Positions 9,101-19,205 are shown, counted from the first letter of the stretch. The stretch is 64,000 bases of DNA from Photobacterium ganghwense (GCF_003025595.1 NZ_PYMI01000001.1:558001-622000); one strand, 5' to 3'. Numbers and translations are program-made. Notes: a model not told the origin generated them from the sequence alone.

Positions 9101-10600
9101 CTCACGGGCTTTGCTGCCCGCATCGGCACGTTCAACAGCGCCAGCGATCGTGGTCACAATCGCCAGCCCTTTTTCAAACTGCTGGGCAGCCGCAGACGAC
9201 ATGTCCAGTTTGTGCTTGAGTGCCAGCAGTGCTGTGGTCTGGGTATCCTGCTCCTGCTTCAGCTGCGCCAGATACGGCACAGCTTTATCCGCCAGCAGCT
9301 GGTAGTCTCCTGACAGTTCACGGGCTTTTTCCAGCGCCTGTACCGCTTGCTGGTATTGCAGGGCACGGGTCTGCTGCATGTCGAGCGCTTGCTGGTAATC
9401 GGCCAGCTGAGTTTTCAGACTGTCGACTTCTTCTTCAGTCAGCAGTGCCTGCTCTTCCGCCATTGCCAGCTGCTCGGCCGCTTCTTCAACGACCATCACC
9501 TGCTCTTCGAGACGCTCAGTCAGCTCTTCCAGATCTTCACGGTAGCGCTCGATTTTCTCCTGCTGGCGGACAGCCGTCTGCACCAGTTGCAGGTGATCCG
9601 ACGCGGCCTGATGATCCTGCTCCAGCGCGCCTTCGCGCTCGGTCAGTTCATCCAGCTCAGCGGTCATGTTCATCAGCGACTTTTGCTGATCGTCGAGCGT
9701 CATGCGTGACCCCATCAATTCACCGCGTAGGCTGAGCACTTGCTCCAGCTTGTTGCGGCGATCGTTGGCATGACGCATGTAGTCGGCGGCCACGTAGTTG
9801 GTCGCTTCCGTGATCAGGTGTTTGAACAGATCACGGTCGCTCTGAGTCAGCTTGATTGCTTCCAGCGTCATGCGGTTTTCACGCAGGGCCGCTTCCATGT
9901 CCTGGAAGGCTTTTTTCACCCCGCTGTTGTGAGGTAACAGGTAGTCACGCAGCGAGCGGGTAATGGCGCTGGAAATCCCCCCGTACAGGGATGCTTCAAT
10001 CAGGCGGTAGAACTTAGAACGGTCAGTGCTGTTACGCAGTTTCTTCGGCAGTACGCCAAATTCAAACATTTGTGCATGATAGTCGGTCACAGAGTTAAAG
10101 GACTTGAAAATCACGCCTTCAAAATCGGCCGTCACAATGTCTTTAACTTCACTGAGCTGACGAACGCGCGCCTGGTTGTCAGACAGGGTTTCAACCAGCA
10201 CTTCCGTGGGTTTCACGTGTGAAGGCAGCCCCTGAATGATAAATGGCTTGATGTCGACTTTCTTATCACGCCCTGCGACCTGCTGCAGTTTGACCACAAA
10301 CAGGAGGCGCTGGTTGTTCGAGTTCACGACATCCAGTGCGGCGTAACAGGCACCCGGTTTCAGCTTACCGTGCAGACCTTTATCGCGAGAGGCGCTGGAG
10401 CTGCCCGCTTCCGTGGTATTTCGGAAGTGCAGCAGGCTCTGATCCGGGATCAGGGTGGTAATGAAGGCCGCCATGGTGGTTGATTTACCGGCACCGTTAC
10501 CGCCCGACAGCGTGGTGACCAAGTTATCGATGTCAAAGGTACGGGCAAAGAAGCCGTTCCAGTTCACCATGGTTAACGATTGATACTTACCGCGTTCCAT
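6140..10600 (-). CDS. mukB: Chromosome condensin ATPase MukB
   Basis: SMC-like ATPase of the MukBEF condensin, which extrudes DNA loops and keeps sister chromosomes organised for segregation; it works as a dimer on the nucleoid. The 1486 residues match the usual size. Walker A is GGNGAGKST at 33-41, within the head segment that starts [14 protein letters not shown]. Long coiled-coil arms flank a central hinge near residues 650-780. Near residues 1360-1420 are the ABC signature region ([16 protein letters not shown]) and Walker B ([14 protein letters not shown]). The start codon overlaps the mukE stop by one base (TAATG), implying coupled translation. It is the last gene of the operon and is followed by a strong terminator. 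Confidence 0.99.
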   Translation of the reverse strand: MERGKYQSLTMVNWNGFFARTFDIDNLVTTLSGGNGAGKSTTMAAFITTLIPDQSLLHFRNTTEAGSSSASRDKGLHGKLKPGACYAALDVVNSNNQRLLFVVKLQQVAGRDKKVDIKPFIIQGLPSHVKPTEVLVETLSDNQARVRQLSEVKDIVTADFEGVIFKSFNSVTDYHAQMFEFGVLPKKLRNSTDRSKFYRLIEASLYGGISSAITRSLRDYLLPHNSGVKKAFQDMEAALRENRMTLEAIKLTQSDRDLFKHLITEATNYVAADYMRHANDRRNKLEQVLSLRGELMGSRMTLDDQQKSLMNMTAELDELTEREGALEQDHQAASDHLQLVQTAVRQQEKIERYREDLEELTERLEEQVMVVEEAAEQLAMAEEQALLTEEEVDSLKTQLADYQQALDMQQTRALQYQQAVQALEKARELSGDYQLLADKAVPYLAQLKQEQDTQTTALLALKHKLDMSSAAAQQFEKGLAIVTTIAGAVERADAGSKARELIAHARQLAGITERSEQLKAQYRDMERAMRNQRQALELAETYAKRFAVTIDGELAMAEEQARHEATLEALEQDQETLVEQRNELRRQEQQLAVDIKALEATAPAWIVANDALLKLSDQSESALQDGQAVMAAMQHTLDQERAVSAKRDALATRKQQLEQEIERLAQPGGSDDSRLRALADTLGGCLLSEIYDDITLADAPYFSAMYGPARHAIVVPDLKGIKEKLVGLDDCPDDLYIIEGDADSFDDSGFDVDELEDAVCVHLNDRQLRYSRFPKVPLFGRAAREQRLEGLREERDQLIEDHAKASFDSQKLQRLYQSFNSFVATHMAVAFHDDPEAALKIARDKRNQISRELADSEAREQQQRSQLNGAREGLTLLGKISPLVNLLEDETLQARFEDVEQQLAQLDEARHYLDRHGKAIAELEQLVTALDADPEQFDALNAQYEQADAKLQALKTKIFAVADLVERRHHFSYADSVDLLNKSSELNEQLKAKLAAAERERTRCRESLKQARAQANQYNQLMASLKSSHQAKLETIQEFERELQELGVRADIEAEERARLRRDELSERLHASRSRRSQLEKAITSIELEMKSLVKRLRKVGKDYQDLRKLVVMAKAGWCAVLRLARESDVERRLHRREMAYMSADDLRSLSDKSLGALRQAVADNENLRDALRASEDASRPERKVLFYIAVYQHLRERIRHDIIRTDDPVEAIEEMEVELARLSEELTAREQRLAISSDSVANIIRKTIQREQNRIRMLNQGLQNISFGQVNGVRLNVKVRETHEQLLTGLAEQQDQHQDLFGNNRLSFSEAMAKLFQRLNPHIDTGQRSAQVLGEELLDYRNYLELSIEVNRGSDGWLQAESGALSTGEAIGTGQAILLMVVQSWEEESRRLRGKDIIPCRLLFLDEAARLDAKSIATLFELCERLDMQLLIAAPENISPEKGTTYKLVRKIFKDREHVHVVGLRGFGQEPKTSNIQELLELDPA

Positions 10601-11325
10601 TAGGCTTCACCCTCCTGACCGGCGTGTTCGAGTTCTTGTTCTAATTCTTCATCGTCCAGCAGGCTGGATTGGCTAGGCGCCTGTTGATGCACGACAACGG
10701 CTTCACCATCACGGATCAGACGCATCTGCGCTTCGCGGATATCATCTCCGGCACGTACGTCCGCCCCGAAGCGGAACACGGCTTCGCTGATGCGGAACTT
10801 GCCGCTTTCGCCAATAGGAATAATCATGCCCAGGCGGCGCAAACGGCGCAGCGATGTCTTCACTTTGTCGTACAGCTTTTCGCGGTCAACGTCAGAACCA
10901 CTGGCACGGTGAGTCACCAGCTTCATCAGCTTTTTCTCATCCGCCAGCGCCATCAGTTCTTCAAACAGTTCCTGATTGGTAAAAATACCTTCGTGCGCCA
11001 GACGCTCCGGGCTCAGGTACAGGAAACACAAGACCTTACCCACCAGCATATCCAGCTCGGCCAGTACAGAGCGGCTGATCAATGACGTAGAACGCGGGCG
11101 TAAATAAAAGAAGCCTTCCGGTGCACGCACCAGTTCAGCGTTATAACGCTTATAAAACAGCGCGAGTTCCAGTTCGAACTCGATCAGCATCGCGTGGTTG
11201 TCCAAATCTTCGCTGGAGATATGACGACCAGAACGAAGGGCATTATCCAGTGCCGGGAAAAGCGGGTTGGCAATCGCCTTGGCCAGCTTCTCAGGCATGT
11301 ATTCTTCAATATTTGTCAATGACAT
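10600..11325 (-). CDS. mukE: Condensin subunit MukE
   Basis: Winged-helix (kite) subunit that bridges the kleisin MukF to the MukB heads. 241 residues, close to the roughly 234 of E. coli. Recognisable segments are [14 protein letters not shown] text ([20 protein letters not shown]), [30 protein letters not shown] and [12 protein letters not shown]. The tail is acidic and variable. The start [15 protein letters not shown] aligns with the known N terminus, so the gene overlaps mukF by 20 bases. The stop overlaps mukB by one base. Confidence 0.98.
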   Translation of the reverse strand: MSLTNIEEYMPEKLAKAIANPLFPALDNALRSGRHISSEDLDNHAMLIEFELELALFYKRYNAELVRAPEGFFYLRPRSTSLISRSVLAELDMLVGKVLCFLYLSPERLAHEGIFTNQELFEELMALADEKKLMKLVTHRASGSDVDREKLYDKVKTSLRRLRRLGMIIPIGESGKFRISEAVFRFGADVRAGDDIREAQMRLIRDGEAVVVHQQAPSQSSLLDDEELEQELEHAGQEGEA

Positions 11326-12628
11326 TCGCTTGTACCTTGGCTCCGTAATTATTGATCGCTTCCCAATCTGGCTGAATGGCGTTGAAATCCGCTTCGGAAT
11401 ATCCCATCCGAACGGCCTGGTCGACGACCAGACGCGCCATGTCGAAGTGCTTCGCCTGTGGGTGCTGAGCCAAATAATCTTTCAGGAGTACACTCAAGTT
11501 AATTGCTGCACCGGTTTCTTTATGGGCCTGCAACATCAGGGCAATTTGTTCTGCCAGCTGGTCATGCACCAGATCCAGCTCTTCAAATTCCACTTCTTCC
11601 GGCACAATCCCGGTCACTTCGTCATCACGCAGTACCAGTGCTTCGTCACGCATATCGAGCAGACGCTCGGCATCGGCGTAAGTCAGCATCCAAGGTGCGT
11701 CGAAGTAATCCTGTACCGACTGTCGCAGACGCTGGCTGAATGCCCGGTTCTTATCCATATCGATCGCAGTACGGATAAATTTGTGAACGTGGCGGTCATA
11801 GCCAATCCACAGGTCAATCGCCTGCTGACCCCAGTTAATAATGCGGTCCAGTTTAGACTGAAGGTTGAATACCATCGCACTGACAAAATCCAGCTCAGGG
11901 TTGCCCTGAATTTCTTCCTGGATAATCAGCAGTTGCGTCTGCAACTGGTCACCGGCGGCCTGCAGGGTATCCTGCAGTTCACGCAGGGTGCTGGATGTTT
12001 CGTTCAGCAGGGTTTCACAGCTGGTAATGGCCGCACGCCAGTCCTGATTCAGCAGTTCCGCAATGTCCTGCTTCACCTGCTGTTGCTGCTCATCCATCGC
12101 CCGCTGGTTAAGATCGATGCGGTCAAAAATCTCCGCCACCGAGTACTTGAGCACTGCGTGTACGTTCTTGCGCCAGTGTTTCTCATCACCGCCCTGCTGG
12201 GCGGCACTGGCTGCTTTATTAATTTCATCGGCAACCATCGCCAGCTGAATCGACAACTTCAGGGTCGAGTATTCGCGGTGACGGGCGTAGTAATCGGTAA
12301 TCCCCAATGCCAGCGGACTTAAACGGTAAATACTGGCACCGTCAGTCAATTCACTGGTAAAGCGGGAAATAAGGCGTTGGCGAACCAACTCATTTATGGC
12401 GTTGTTGGCGCGAAAGGCGACAGTTTCCGGCGTTTGCTGAAACAGTTCGCTGACAATGCGAAATGCATCAATCAGTTCACCTTCCCCTAATTCTTCGTCA
12501 ATACGATCACCGCTTAAGACAGCAATCGCCAACAGGAACGCCAGCCGTTCAGTTGGCAGGTTAAGCTCGAATTCATTCTGCTTAACCCAGTTAACCAACT
12601 CAGGAACGGTCTGGGTGACTTCACTCAT
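11306..12628 (-). CDS. mukF: Kleisin subunit MukF
   Basis: Kleisin of MukBEF: an N-terminal winged-helix dimerisation domain (about 1-110), a helical middle that binds MukE and the MukB neck, and a C-terminal domain binding the MukB head. The 440 residues equal the E. coli length. Typical text includes [18 protein letters not shown] at the start and [20 protein letters not shown] near 120. Its ATG overlaps the cmoM stop by four bases (ATGA), so cmoM, mukF, mukE and mukB form one tightly coupled operon. Confidence 0.98.
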   Translation of the reverse strand: MSEVTQTVPELVNWVKQNEFELNLPTERLAFLLAIAVLSGDRIDEELGEGELIDAFRIVSELFQQTPETVAFRANNAINELVRQRLISRFTSELTDGASIYRLSPLALGITDYYARHREYSTLKLSIQLAMVADEINKAASAAQQGGDEKHWRKNVHAVLKYSVAEIFDRIDLNQRAMDEQQQQVKQDIAELLNQDWRAAITSCETLLNETSSTLRELQDTLQAAGDQLQTQLLIIQEEIQGNPELDFVSAMVFNLQSKLDRIINWGQQAIDLWIGYDRHVHKFIRTAIDMDKNRAFSQRLRQSVQDYFDAPWMLTYADAERLLDMRDEALVLRDDEVTGIVPEEVEFEELDLVHDQLAEQIALMLQAHKETGAAINLSVLLKDYLAQHPQAKHFDMARLVVDQAVRMGYSEADFNAIQPDWEAINNYGAKVQANVIDKY

Positions 12629-13461
12629 CCGTTGTCCTTATTGCTGTTATTTTCTTTCATCTCAGGGCTGTGCGCGTCGTTTTGCACGTCAGGTTTTTGT
12701 GCATACACATGGATGTAACGCCCTAGAGACAAATATGGTTCCTGGCGACACAGCTTACGCTCCATCTCCAGAACCTGTTCAAAGGTGTAATCGCCGACCC
12801 GGACTGTTTGCATGTAGTCATGGAAAGTGCGTACACCCGTTTTGCCTAAAATCTCAAAACCGGCAGCATTGAGCCAGTGGTAAACATCTTCCGGCTTAAT
12901 CCCTTGCTGCGGCTGTAATTTAAACCGCTTGCGGTGTGGCATGCCCTCTTCAATGTGCGTCAGGTTGCCGCAAATCAGGTTCTTGAACAACAGACCATTG
13001 TAGTTGTAAAACATGACGGAAATGATGCCGCCCGGTTTCACCTGTTTCATCAGGCCTTCCAGGGCCGACTTCGGATCAGACAGCCACTCCATCACGGCAT
13101 GGAACAGAATCAGGTCCACCGGTTCATCCAGGTGCTGACCTATCTCCTGTACCGAGCTATGAACCAGGCGATATTGCTCAAGCAGACCTTGCTTGGCAAT
13201 TTCCTGCTCGGCTAATTTGAGCATTTCACCAGAAAGATCACATAACGTAACGTGATGTCCGAGTGCTGCAATTTTCTGCGAGAGCTGACCAATCCCACCG
13301 CCGGCATCGAGTACCTGCAGGGGCTGTTGTTTGTTTAACAGGCCCAGAATTTGCTCTAAATCTTCCCAAACAACGGTTTGCCGAATCTGGCCTTTACCGG
13401 TGCCGTAAATATTTTTTGCAAATTTTTGGGCTAAATCGTCAAAATTTCGATCTTTGATCAC
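12625..13461 (-). CDS. cmoM: tRNA uridine-34 5-carboxymethoxy methyltransferase CmoM
   Basis: SAM-dependent methyltransferase that makes the methyl ester of 5-carboxymethoxyuridine at tRNA position 34 (formerly smtA). 278 residues. It starts [18 protein letters not shown], and has the SAM-binding motif [17 protein letters not shown] (about 50-65), motif [28 protein letters not shown], and near the end [11 protein letters not shown] and [12 protein letters not shown], all hallmarks of the family. The C-terminal tail is extended and Asn/Asp-rich compared with E. coli. First gene of the muk operon, divergent from elyC, as in other gammaproteobacteria. Confidence 0.97.
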   Translation of the reverse strand: MIKDRNFDDLAQKFAKNIYGTGKGQIRQTVVWEDLEQILGLLNKQQPLQVLDAGGGIGQLSQKIAALGHHVTLCDLSGEMLKLAEQEIAKQGLLEQYRLVHSSVQEIGQHLDEPVDLILFHAVMEWLSDPKSALEGLMKQVKPGGIISVMFYNYNGLLFKNLICGNLTHIEEGMPHRKRFKLQPQQGIKPEDVYHWLNAAGFEILGKTGVRTFHDYMQTVRVGDYTFEQVLEMERKLCRQEPYLSLGRYIHVYAQKPDVQNDAHSPEMKENNSNKDNG

Positions 13462-13480
13462 GTCGGCTTTACGTTATGAT
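13454..13480 (+). promoter_or_regulatory. Candidate sigma-70 promoter for elyC
   Basis: TTGATC (13454-13459) and TATGAT (13475-13480) with a 15-base spacer, about 100 bases before elyC. The spacer is short, so confidence is low. Confidence 0.3.
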
Positions 13481-13581
13481 AGCGGTTTCAAAAATGTGGC
13501 TTATTTTCTCACAAGCGATAGAGGAATAAAGGCTTGTGGTGCTTTTTCAAGCTCAACTGCTGATTTTTCGGACTACATTCC

Positions 13582-14394
13582 ATGTTTGAACTCAAAAAAA
13601 TCGTGTCGGCATTTTTAATGCCCTTACCAGCCATGCTGCTGATCGGGCTCGCCGGACTGCTGCTGCTCTGGTTTTCCCGCCGTAAAGGACTGGGAACAGG
13701 GCTGGTCAGTATTGCTTTCCTTGGGATCTTCCTCTTCTCCTTCCAGCCGGTGTCGACTAGCTTACTCCGTCCGGTGGAAAAAGCGTACCCTCCTTATGTG
13801 CCTTCCGGCAAACCGGTCGAATTTGTGATGGTACTGGGCAGCGGACATATTATCGACAATGCCATGCCAATCACTTCGCAACTCTCCCGTACGGCTCTGA
13901 TGCGGTTGTCTGAAGGTATTCGTATTCATCGCATGTTTCCCGGCTCTAAACTGATTCTGTCAGGTTTCAGTGGGGGGACCGAAGTGAGCCAGGCAAGGAT
14001 GATGGCTCAGGTCGCCCTTGCACTGGGAGTCAACAAACACGATATCCTGCTGCTTGAAACAGCACGGGATACCAAAGAAGAGGCCTCACAAGCCGCCACT
14101 GTGGTCGGCGATCACAAACTGGTGCTGGTCACCTCCGCCAGCCACATGTCACGGGCATTGAACGAGTTCCATTCGGAAGGTCTCACGCCAATACCCGCAC
14201 CGACCAATTTCCTTGCCAGCAACAAGATTGAACAGCCGTGGGAACGTTATAAACCACAGGCCTTATATCTCGAACAGACCGAGCGTTACTGGCATGAACA
14301 ACTGGGTCGCTGGTGGCAAACGCTGCGCAGCCTCCTGAATCAGCAAAACGAGACGGCTGAAGAGAGCCATAACGACGCTGTGAATGCAGGATAG
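13582..14394 (+). CDS. elyC: Envelope biogenesis factor ElyC (DUF218)
   Basis: Inner-membrane protein that in E. coli supports peptidoglycan assembly via the undecaprenyl-phosphate lipid carrier, especially at low temperature (formerly ycbC). 270 residues: two hydrophobic segments at the N terminus (about 13-31 and 38-55), then a DUF218 domain with VEFVMVLGSGH, the serine- and arginine-rich SRTALMRLSEGIRIHR, LILSGFSGG, ARDTKEEA and LVTSASHMSRA. The C-terminal tail is hydrophilic and variable. Divergent from cmoM and followed by a strong terminator. The pairing with the muk operon is conserved. Confidence 0.95.
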   Translation: MFELKKIVSAFLMPLPAMLLIGLAGLLLLWFSRRKGLGTGLVSIAFLGIFLFSFQPVSTSLLRPVEKAYPPYVPSGKPVEFVMVLGSGHIIDNAMPITSQLSRTALMRLSEGIRIHRMFPGSKLILSGFSGGTEVSQARMMAQVALALGVNKHDILLLETARDTKEEASQAATVVGDHKLVLVTSASHMSRALNEFHSEGLTPIPAPTNFLASNKIEQPWERYKPQALYLEQTERYWHEQLGRWWQTLRSLLNQQNETAEESHNDAVNAG

Positions 14395-14746
14395 CCGCGG
14401 CATACTGGGCCTGTTAACTTACCTTTCCCAACTCCACCAGCATTCAAGTGACTGCTTCAGGCCAACAAAGTTCCAGCCGCCGGTTACCGGCGGCTTTTTT
14501 AATGACGACAATCCTTACTATCTATCCGGTCTTTTCTCTGCTGTTTATGTTGCTTTTTCGCCAACTCACGCCAGCACTGGTGACTTTTTCACCCTTATTC
14601 AAAATAGTTTTAACTAGTTCTATTTTTTTATATGGATAGTAATAAAAATTAATTCCTGTTTTGCGATACAAATCATAAGATCGCTTCCAGCTTACTATTC
14701 TTTTACCTGCTCGCTGAGGCAGGTCAGACCGTTTAGGATTCCACAT
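14395..14746. other. 352-bp intergenic region between elyC and tcyP
   Basis: Holds the elyC terminator (14475-14495) and the tcyP leader. An ACCTGC/GCAGGT hairpin at 14705-14724 sits just before the tcyP ribosome binding site (AGGA). No gene seen. Confidence 0.55.
14475..14500 (+). terminator. Terminator of elyC
   Basis: Nine-base-pair GC-rich stem AGCCGCCGG / CCGGCGGCT with a three-base loop followed by six T. Confidence 0.92.
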
Positions 14747-16135
14747 ATGTTTGTAATCATTAACCTGGCGATCTTTGCCCTGCTGATCGCCTTGCTGTTT
14801 ATGCAGCAAAGGGCAGAAAACACCTTGTCAAAACGTGTATTTACCAGTCTGGGACTGGGTGTTGTCTTCGGTGCTGCGATGCAGTTTGTTTACGGCGGCG
14901 GCAGTGACGTCATCAGCGGTACGCTGGAATACGTGAATATTGTCGGTTCGGGTTATGTCAGCCTGCTGAAAATGATCATCATGCCGTTGATCACTGTGTC
15001 AATCATCGGTGCGATCATCAAAGTGAAAGACTCCAGCTCGCTGGGTAAAATCTCCGGTCTGACTATCGGTATCCTGCTGGCAACTACTGCGGTTTCAGCA
15101 TTGATCGGTATTCTGGTCAGCAACATGTTCGGCCTGTCGGCAGAAGGCATTGTGCAAGGCGCGCGTGAAATCGCCCGTGGTGAAGCACTGGAAACTCGCC
15201 TGACATCTGTTGCCGGTCTGTCATTTGCAGACATGATTATCTCGTTCTTCCCGGCCAACCCGTTTGCGGATCTGGCAGGCAGCCGTCCGACGTCAACGAT
15301 CGCGGTTGTTATTTTCTCTGCTTTCATTGGTGTGGCCGGTCTGACCGTGATCCGCACTCAACCTGAGCTGGGTGCCTCGTTCGAGAAATTCATGCAGGTT
15401 GCACAAGAAGTCGTACGAACTCTGGTACGTATGGTGCTGAGCCTGACGCCTTACGGTATTCTGGCTCTGATGACCAAAGTGGTGGCCGGTTCTAACGTAA
15501 ACGACATTCTAAGCCTGCTGAACTTTATGGTAGCGTCTTACGTAGGTTTGGGACTGATTCTGGTGATGCACCTGGTACTGGTGGCCTTCGTCGGAGTAAA
15601 CCCGATTCGCTTCCTGAAGAAAATTCTGCCAGTACTGACTTTTGCGTTCACTTCTCGCTCCAGTGCAGGTGCGATTCCAATGAACATCGAAACGCAGGTG
15701 AAAAAACTGGGTAACGGTGAAACGATTTCTAACTTCTCTGCCTCATTCGGCGCCACTATGGGCCAGAACGGTTGTGCGGGTCTGTACCCGGCGATGCTGG
15801 CAGTGATGATTGCGCCAACGATTGGTATCAATCCTCTGGATCCGGGTTTCATGCTAACGCTGATTGCCATTGTCACTATCAGTTCATTCGGTATCGCCGG
15901 TGTGGGTGGTGGTGCAACGTTCGCCGCGCTAATCGTACTGTCGGCACTGGACATGCCTATCGCGCTGGCAGGCCTGCTGATTTCTATCGAGCCTCTGATT
16001 GACATGGGCCGTACCGCAGTGAACGTCAGCGGTTCGATTACAGCCGGTACCATTACGGCTCGCCTGATGGGTCAAGCGGATAACCAGATTTTCGAGTCTG
16101 ACAACGAAGTCGACGTACAAACTGCAAAAGCGTAA
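14747..16135 (+). CDS. tcyP: L-cystine:cation symporter TcyP
   Basis: Sodium:dicarboxylate symporter (DAACS) family member that imports L-cystine across the inner membrane. 462 residues with about eight transmembrane helices and two re-entrant loops. Family features: YVSLLKMIIMPLITVSIIGA, FFPANPFADLAGS, the serine-rich re-entrant loop AFTSRSSAGAIPMNIE (about 300-315) and FSASFGATMGQNGCAGLYPAM. The QNGCAG variant in place of the NMDG motif of dicarboxylate carriers fits the cystine branch. ATG 14747 has AGGATTCC upstream. Monocistronic, with its own terminator. Confidence 0.92.
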   Translation: MFVIINLAIFALLIALLFMQQRAENTLSKRVFTSLGLGVVFGAAMQFVYGGGSDVISGTLEYVNIVGSGYVSLLKMIIMPLITVSIIGAIIKVKDSSSLGKISGLTIGILLATTAVSALIGILVSNMFGLSAEGIVQGAREIARGEALETRLTSVAGLSFADMIISFFPANPFADLAGSRPTSTIAVVIFSAFIGVAGLTVIRTQPELGASFEKFMQVAQEVVRTLVRMVLSLTPYGILALMTKVVAGSNVNDILSLLNFMVASYVGLGLILVMHLVLVAFVGVNPIRFLKKILPVLTFAFTSRSSAGAIPMNIETQVKKLGNGETISNFSASFGATMGQNGCAGLYPAMLAVMIAPTIGINPLDPGFMLTLIAIVTISSFGIAGVGGGATFAALIVLSALDMPIALAGLLISIEPLIDMGRTAVNVSGSITAGTITARLMGQADNQIFESDNEVDVQTAKA

Positions 16136-16168
16136 GCTTCCGACCTCGTCAACACATTCAGATTTCGT

Positions 16169-16196
16169 AAGGCCATCAGGGAAACCTGGTGGCCTT
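16169..16196 (+). terminator. Terminator of tcyP
   Basis: Twelve-base-pair stem AAGGCCATCAGG / CCTGGTGGCCTT (one G-T pair) with GAAA loop and a T-run. Confidence 0.92.
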
Positions 16197-16388
16197 TTTC
16201 TTGGTTTACATTAAGGTCAGGATGCCTCTGCCTGCCTTCCGCCTGTTTTTCTTAACCATTGCTGCCTTATCCATTGCAGCCATTGATTCTGCGTGCATGC
16301 GATTCGCTTTTTTCTGTGTAACCTCTTCATTATCTTTCCCTCATTTCTGAGCGTTAAGTCTTCACAACTGGCTTTTGAACATTGCGTG

Positions 16389-16423
16389 ATAGGCTATAGG
16401 CTGCGGATTGCGGGCTGTGCAGT
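16389..16423. repeat. Degenerate heptamer-period tract (ATAGGCT / GCGGGCT)
   Basis: Consecutive 7-mers ATAGGCT, ATAGGCT, GCGGATT, GCGGGCT, GTGCAGT. The first two are identical and the rest are diverged copies. Confidence 0.55.
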
Positions 16424-16500
16424 GAAATCCCTATGAATGAATGATGAACAGGCGCCTCACGCTGGGTTCAGTCCAATTGGGCTTTAATAGCTCCAACAAA

Positions 16501-16528
16501 CAGAAAACAGAAAACAGAAAACAGAAAA
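16501..16528. repeat. Tandem heptanucleotide array (CAGAAAA x4)
   Basis: Four perfect head-to-tail copies of CAGAAAA, with a partial fifth before them (ACAAA). It is 73 bases upstream of the YgiW-type gene. Confidence 0.92.
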
Positions 16529-16601
16529 CCCAGCCAATTCCATCCCAAAACAGATGAAAAGGGGGGGAGCTGGGTGCAAAATCTGAAACGGAGGCCTGAT
16601 T

Positions 16602-17111
16602 ATGATGAAACCACGCATTGCCCTGATTCGCCTGATCCAAAACAAACGACTGCTTAGTAAATGGTTCTTAAACCAACAGTTCTTAAAAAAACGGTTCTTA
16701 AAAAAACGTTTTTTGAAAAAAATGATGTCCAGCGTAATGACTAAGCGTGCAATGACTAAAAGTGCGGTACTGGCCATCGCGACCACACTGACACTGGGAC
16801 CAGCAATCGCATTGGCTACCCCGACTAAAATGACCTACACCGGGCCTGTCGACGTTACACCTATCAAAGACGTGATGCACAACAGCGGCATGCTGAAAGA
16901 CCATGCTGTGGTACTCGAGGGATTTCTGGTGAAACAGATCAGCGCTGATACCTACATGCTCAGCGACGGTGTGGATGAGGTAAAAGTAGAACTGGATGAT
17001 GACATCCGTTTCAACAAAGCCATCACGCCAGAGACCCGCCTGCGCCTTTACGGCGAAGTGGAAGGCGGGCTGACACCAGAAGTGGAAATCGACAAAGTTG
17101 AGTTCCTGTAA
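16602..17111 (+). CDS. YgiW/YdeI-type periplasmic OB-fold (BOF) protein with a repeat-built N-terminal extension
   Basis: 169 residues. The C-terminal 80 residues have the bacterial OB-fold of the YgiW/YdeI stress-tolerance family: GMLKDHAVVLEGFLVKQIS, DTYMLSDGVDEVKVELDDDI, TRLRLYGEVEG and VEIDKVEFL. A hydrophobic signal segment (about 53-71, ending AIALA) targets it to the periplasm. What is odd is residues 1-50: a highly basic stretch with FLNQQ-FLKKR-FLKKR-FLKK, encoded by four 15-bp DNA repeats. A perfect GGAGG site seven bases before ATG 16602 supports translation from there. Internal ATGs at 16737 and 16752 would give an ordinary signal peptide but have poor ribosome binding sites. Family partner and ligand are uncertain. 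Confidence 0.8.
   Translation: MMKPRIALIRLIQNKRLLSKWFLNQQFLKKRFLKKRFLKKMMSSVMTKRAMTKSAVLAIATTLTLGPAIALATPTKMTYTGPVDVTPIKDVMHNSGMLKDHAVVLEGFLVKQISADTYMLSDGVDEVKVELDDDIRFNKAITPETRLRLYGEVEGGLTPEVEIDKVEFL
16664..16723 (+). repeat. Four in-frame 15-bp repeats encoding FLKKR-type pentapeptides
   Basis: Units at 16664-16678, 16679-16693, 16694-16708 and 16709-16723. The second and third are identical (GTTCTTAAAAAAACG). The outer two are diverged. Because 15 is a multiple of three, copy changes would keep the reading frame. Confidence 0.9.
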
Positions 17112-17236
17112 GTCCCTACCCGTAGCTTGCATCGCGCTAGCTTCTGCCGCCAAGTCGCAGCGAAGACTTGATCATTAATGCAAGACATAAAACAGCGCAG
17201 ACACGAACCCCACCCCGTCGGGTCAGCACCAACAAA

Positions 17237-17264
17237 AAGGGCTGAAGGATAACCTTCAGCCCTT
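17237..17264 (-). terminator. Terminator of the msbA-lpxK-ycaR-kdsB cluster
   Basis: Twelve-base-pair stem AAGGGCTGAAGG / CCTTCAGCCCTT, loop of four, T-run on the minus strand, 16 bases past the kdsB stop codon. Confidence 0.92.
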
Positions 17265-17279
17265 GTGTTTCAGGTCGGT

Positions 17280-18029
17280 TCAGCCACCAACCAGAGCGCG
17301 GACTTTGTCCAGGTCTTCCGGCGTGTCAACACCCGCCGGCGGCACATCAATGGCCACATCGACATGGATCTTTTCGCCGTACCAAAGCACACGAAGCTGC
17401 TCCAGCGCCTCAATTTTTTCCAGCGCGCTCGGCTCCCATTCGATGTAGGTTTTGATAAAACCGGCACGGTATGCATAAATCCCGATATGACGCATCAGGT
17501 TATGGTGGATTTCCTGCGGGCGCTTAGCGAAATTGTCACGATCCCATGGAATAGAGGCCCGGCTGAAATACAGCGCATAACCGTCTTTGTCCGTCACGAC
17601 TTTCACCGCATTCGGGTTAAAAACCTCGTCCGCATGATCAATTTCCACCGCCAGCGTTGCCATTGGAGCCTTGCTCTGCTCCAGGTTGACCGCGACCTGA
17701 CGAATAATGGTTTCCGGGATCAGTGGCTCATCACCCTGTACGTTCACCACAATGTGATCATCCGCCAGGCCATATTGCTCAACCACTTCTGCCAGACGCT
17801 CGGTGCCCGATTCATGGTCCGGACGAGTCATACAGACCTCGCCGCCAAACCCGCGCACCGCCTCTGCAATGCGATCGTCGTCTGTCGCGACAATCACCTG
17901 ATCCGCACCGGCTTTACTGGCCTGCTCATAAACCCATTGAATCATAGGCTTACCAGCAATATCTGCCAGCGGTTTGCCCGGCAGGCGCGAGGACTGGTAG
18001 CGGGCAGGAATAATTACCGTAAAGGCCAT
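17280..18029 (-). CDS. kdsB: 3-deoxy-manno-octulosonate cytidylyltransferase (CMP-KDO synthetase)
   Basis: Activates KDO with CTP to give CMP-KDO, the donor for the inner core of lipopolysaccharide; cytoplasmic. 249 residues with the nucleotidyltransferase start [30 protein letters not shown], the [16 protein letters not shown] motif, [11 protein letters not shown] and [10 protein letters not shown], and a late [11 protein letters not shown]. Length equals the family norm. Last gene of the cluster; its ATG overlaps the ycaR stop by one base. Confidence 0.98.
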   Translation of the reverse strand: MAFTVIIPARYQSSRLPGKPLADIAGKPMIQWVYEQASKAGADQVIVATDDDRIAEAVRGFGGEVCMTRPDHESGTERLAEVVEQYGLADDHIVVNVQGDEPLIPETIIRQVAVNLEQSKAPMATLAVEIDHADEVFNPNAVKVVTDKDGYALYFSRASIPWDRDNFAKRPQEIHHNLMRHIGIYAYRAGFIKTYIEWEPSALEKIEALEQLRVLWYGEKIHVDVAIDVPPAGVDTPEDLDKVRALVGG

Positions 18030-18208
18030 TATTTCACCTCGTCAGAACTCAGCGTACGAGCTTCCGGTTCAAGAAGTACCGGAATACCGTCTTTAATCGA
18101 ATAAGCCAAGCGATCAAACTTACAGATCAGCTCATTTTTGTCTTTATCGTAATTCAGCTTCCCTTTGCATACCGGGCAAGCAACGATTTCAAGCAGACGA
18201 TGATCCAT
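18029..18208 (-). CDS. ycaR: Trm112-family small protein YcaR
   Basis: A 59-residue protein easily missed by length cutoffs. It starts [18 protein letters not shown] and continues with [26 protein letters not shown], the Trm112/UPF0434 pattern. Only the first CPVC-type pair of zinc-ligand cysteines and one later Cys are visible. Its fixed position between lpxK and kdsB is conserved in enterics and vibrios. It overlaps the lpxK 3' end by 20 bases and kdsB by one base. The molecular role in bacteria is not settled. Confidence 0.93.
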   Translation of the reverse strand: MDHRLLEIVACPVCKGKLNYDKDKNELICKFDRLAYSIKDGIPVLLEPEARTLSSDEVK

Positions 18209-19205
18209 ATTCTTCCTTTACCTTCATAATCCGGTTAATTAAACCCTCAGCCTGTTCTTCAGGAAGTACCGCATCCACAGGCAAGTACCACCAATCAGAC
18301 TGAGCGAAAGAGTGGCATTTCACCGCATCTTTCTCTGTCATCACTAAATGCTGCCCTTGTTGGGCGAGCTGTTGTAATTCTTGTTCACTGAATGCCTGAT
18401 GGTCGGCAAACGGCTGACAGTGAACCGGGAACACGCCCAATTCCTGTAACGTATTAAAAAAGCGCGGCGGATGACCAATACCGGCCATTGCGACCAGATC
18501 GCCTTGCAGGCTGGTTACCTCGCACCGTTCACCACTCACCAGATTCACCAGTGATGCCGGTGCCAGTTGCATCGGAATTTCGCCAGGCTGCGGCTTTCCG
18601 CCATTGCAGATCAGAAAATCCACTTCTCTGAGCCGGTCACAACTTTCGCGCAACGGCCCCAGCGGGATCAGCTGTTCATTGCCAAATCGCCGCTGGCCAT
18701 CAATCACCACAATCTCAATATCACGCGCCAGGGCGTAATGTTGCAGGCCATCATCCGTAATGATGACGTCTACTTCCGGCTCCAGTAATGTCACGGCTTC
18801 GGCCCGTTTCGGCGAAACCGCAACCGGAACACCGGTACGACGATAGATAAGCACCGGTTCATCCCCGGCTTCGGCCGTTGTACTGTCAGGCGTTACCCGA
18901 TACGGGTAATACGGTGCTTTCGCCCCATAACCCCGGGACACCACGCCGGGGTTTAGCCCGGCGGCTTTCAGTTGTTCTACCAGCCAGACGACTACCGGTG
19001 TCTTACCGTTTCCGCCGGCGGTGATATTACCCACCACAACCACCGGAACCGATGCACGGTACACAGCCTTCTTGCCAGACTGATACGCCTGACGGCGGGA
19101 CTGGCTAATTCGTCCGAACAGCTTGCTAAGCGGCCACAACAGCGGTTTTAACAGGCAACCGGCCGGATGTGACTCGAACCAGATTTTTTCAATCAACGAG
19201 GCCAT
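18189..19205 (-). CDS. lpxK: Tetraacyldisaccharide 4'-kinase LpxK
   Basis: Phosphorylates the 4' position of the lipid A precursor at the inner face of the cytoplasmic membrane. 338 residues; an amphipathic/hydrophobic N-terminal segment (about 5-32) anchors it. The Walker A-like loop [12 protein letters not shown] is at 59-70, followed by VVSRGYGAK, a GDEPVLI stretch, [14 protein letters not shown] and [10 protein letters not shown] near the end, all diagnostic. The start codon overlaps the msbA stop (19205), so both are translated from one message, which fits their roles in making and flipping lipid A. Confidence 0.98.
   Translation of the reverse strand: MASLIEKIWFESHPAGCLLKPLLWPLSKLFGRISQSRRQAYQSGKKAVYRASVPVVVVGNITAGGNGKTPVVVWLVEQLKAAGLNPGVVSRGYGAKAPYYPYRVTPDSTTAEAGDEPVLIYRRTGVPVAVSPKRAEAVTLLEPEVDVIITDDGLQHYALARDIEIVVIDGQRRFGNEQLIPLGPLRESCDRLREVDFLICNGGKPQPGEIPMQLAPASLVNLVSGERCEVTSLQGDLVAMAGIGHPPRFFNTLQELGVFPVHCQPFADHQAFSEQELQQLAQQGQHLVMTEKDAVKCHSFAQSDWWYLPVDAVLPEEQAEGLINRIMKVKEEYGSSSA

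Larger units (their letters stand above)
16197..16601. other. 405-bp intergenic region with two heptamer-period tracts
   Basis: No supported gene. Contains a 7-bp-period tract at 16389-16423, a CAGAAAA tandem array at 16501-16528 and a run of seven G at 16561-16567. The ribosome binding site of the next gene is GGAGG at 16590-16594. Confidence 0.6.

Noticed and set aside
8468..9313. 281-codon plus-strand open frame inside mukB
   Set aside because: Antisense shadow of a certain gene; no ribosome binding site and no family resemblance.
11267..12322. 351-codon plus-strand open frame opposite mukF
   Set aside because: Created by codon bias of mukF; mukF is certain and the antisense product has no recognisable features.
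17265..18104. 279-codon plus-strand open frame opposite kdsB
   Set aside because: Antisense shadow; crosses the kdsB-ycaR junction without a plausible start site.
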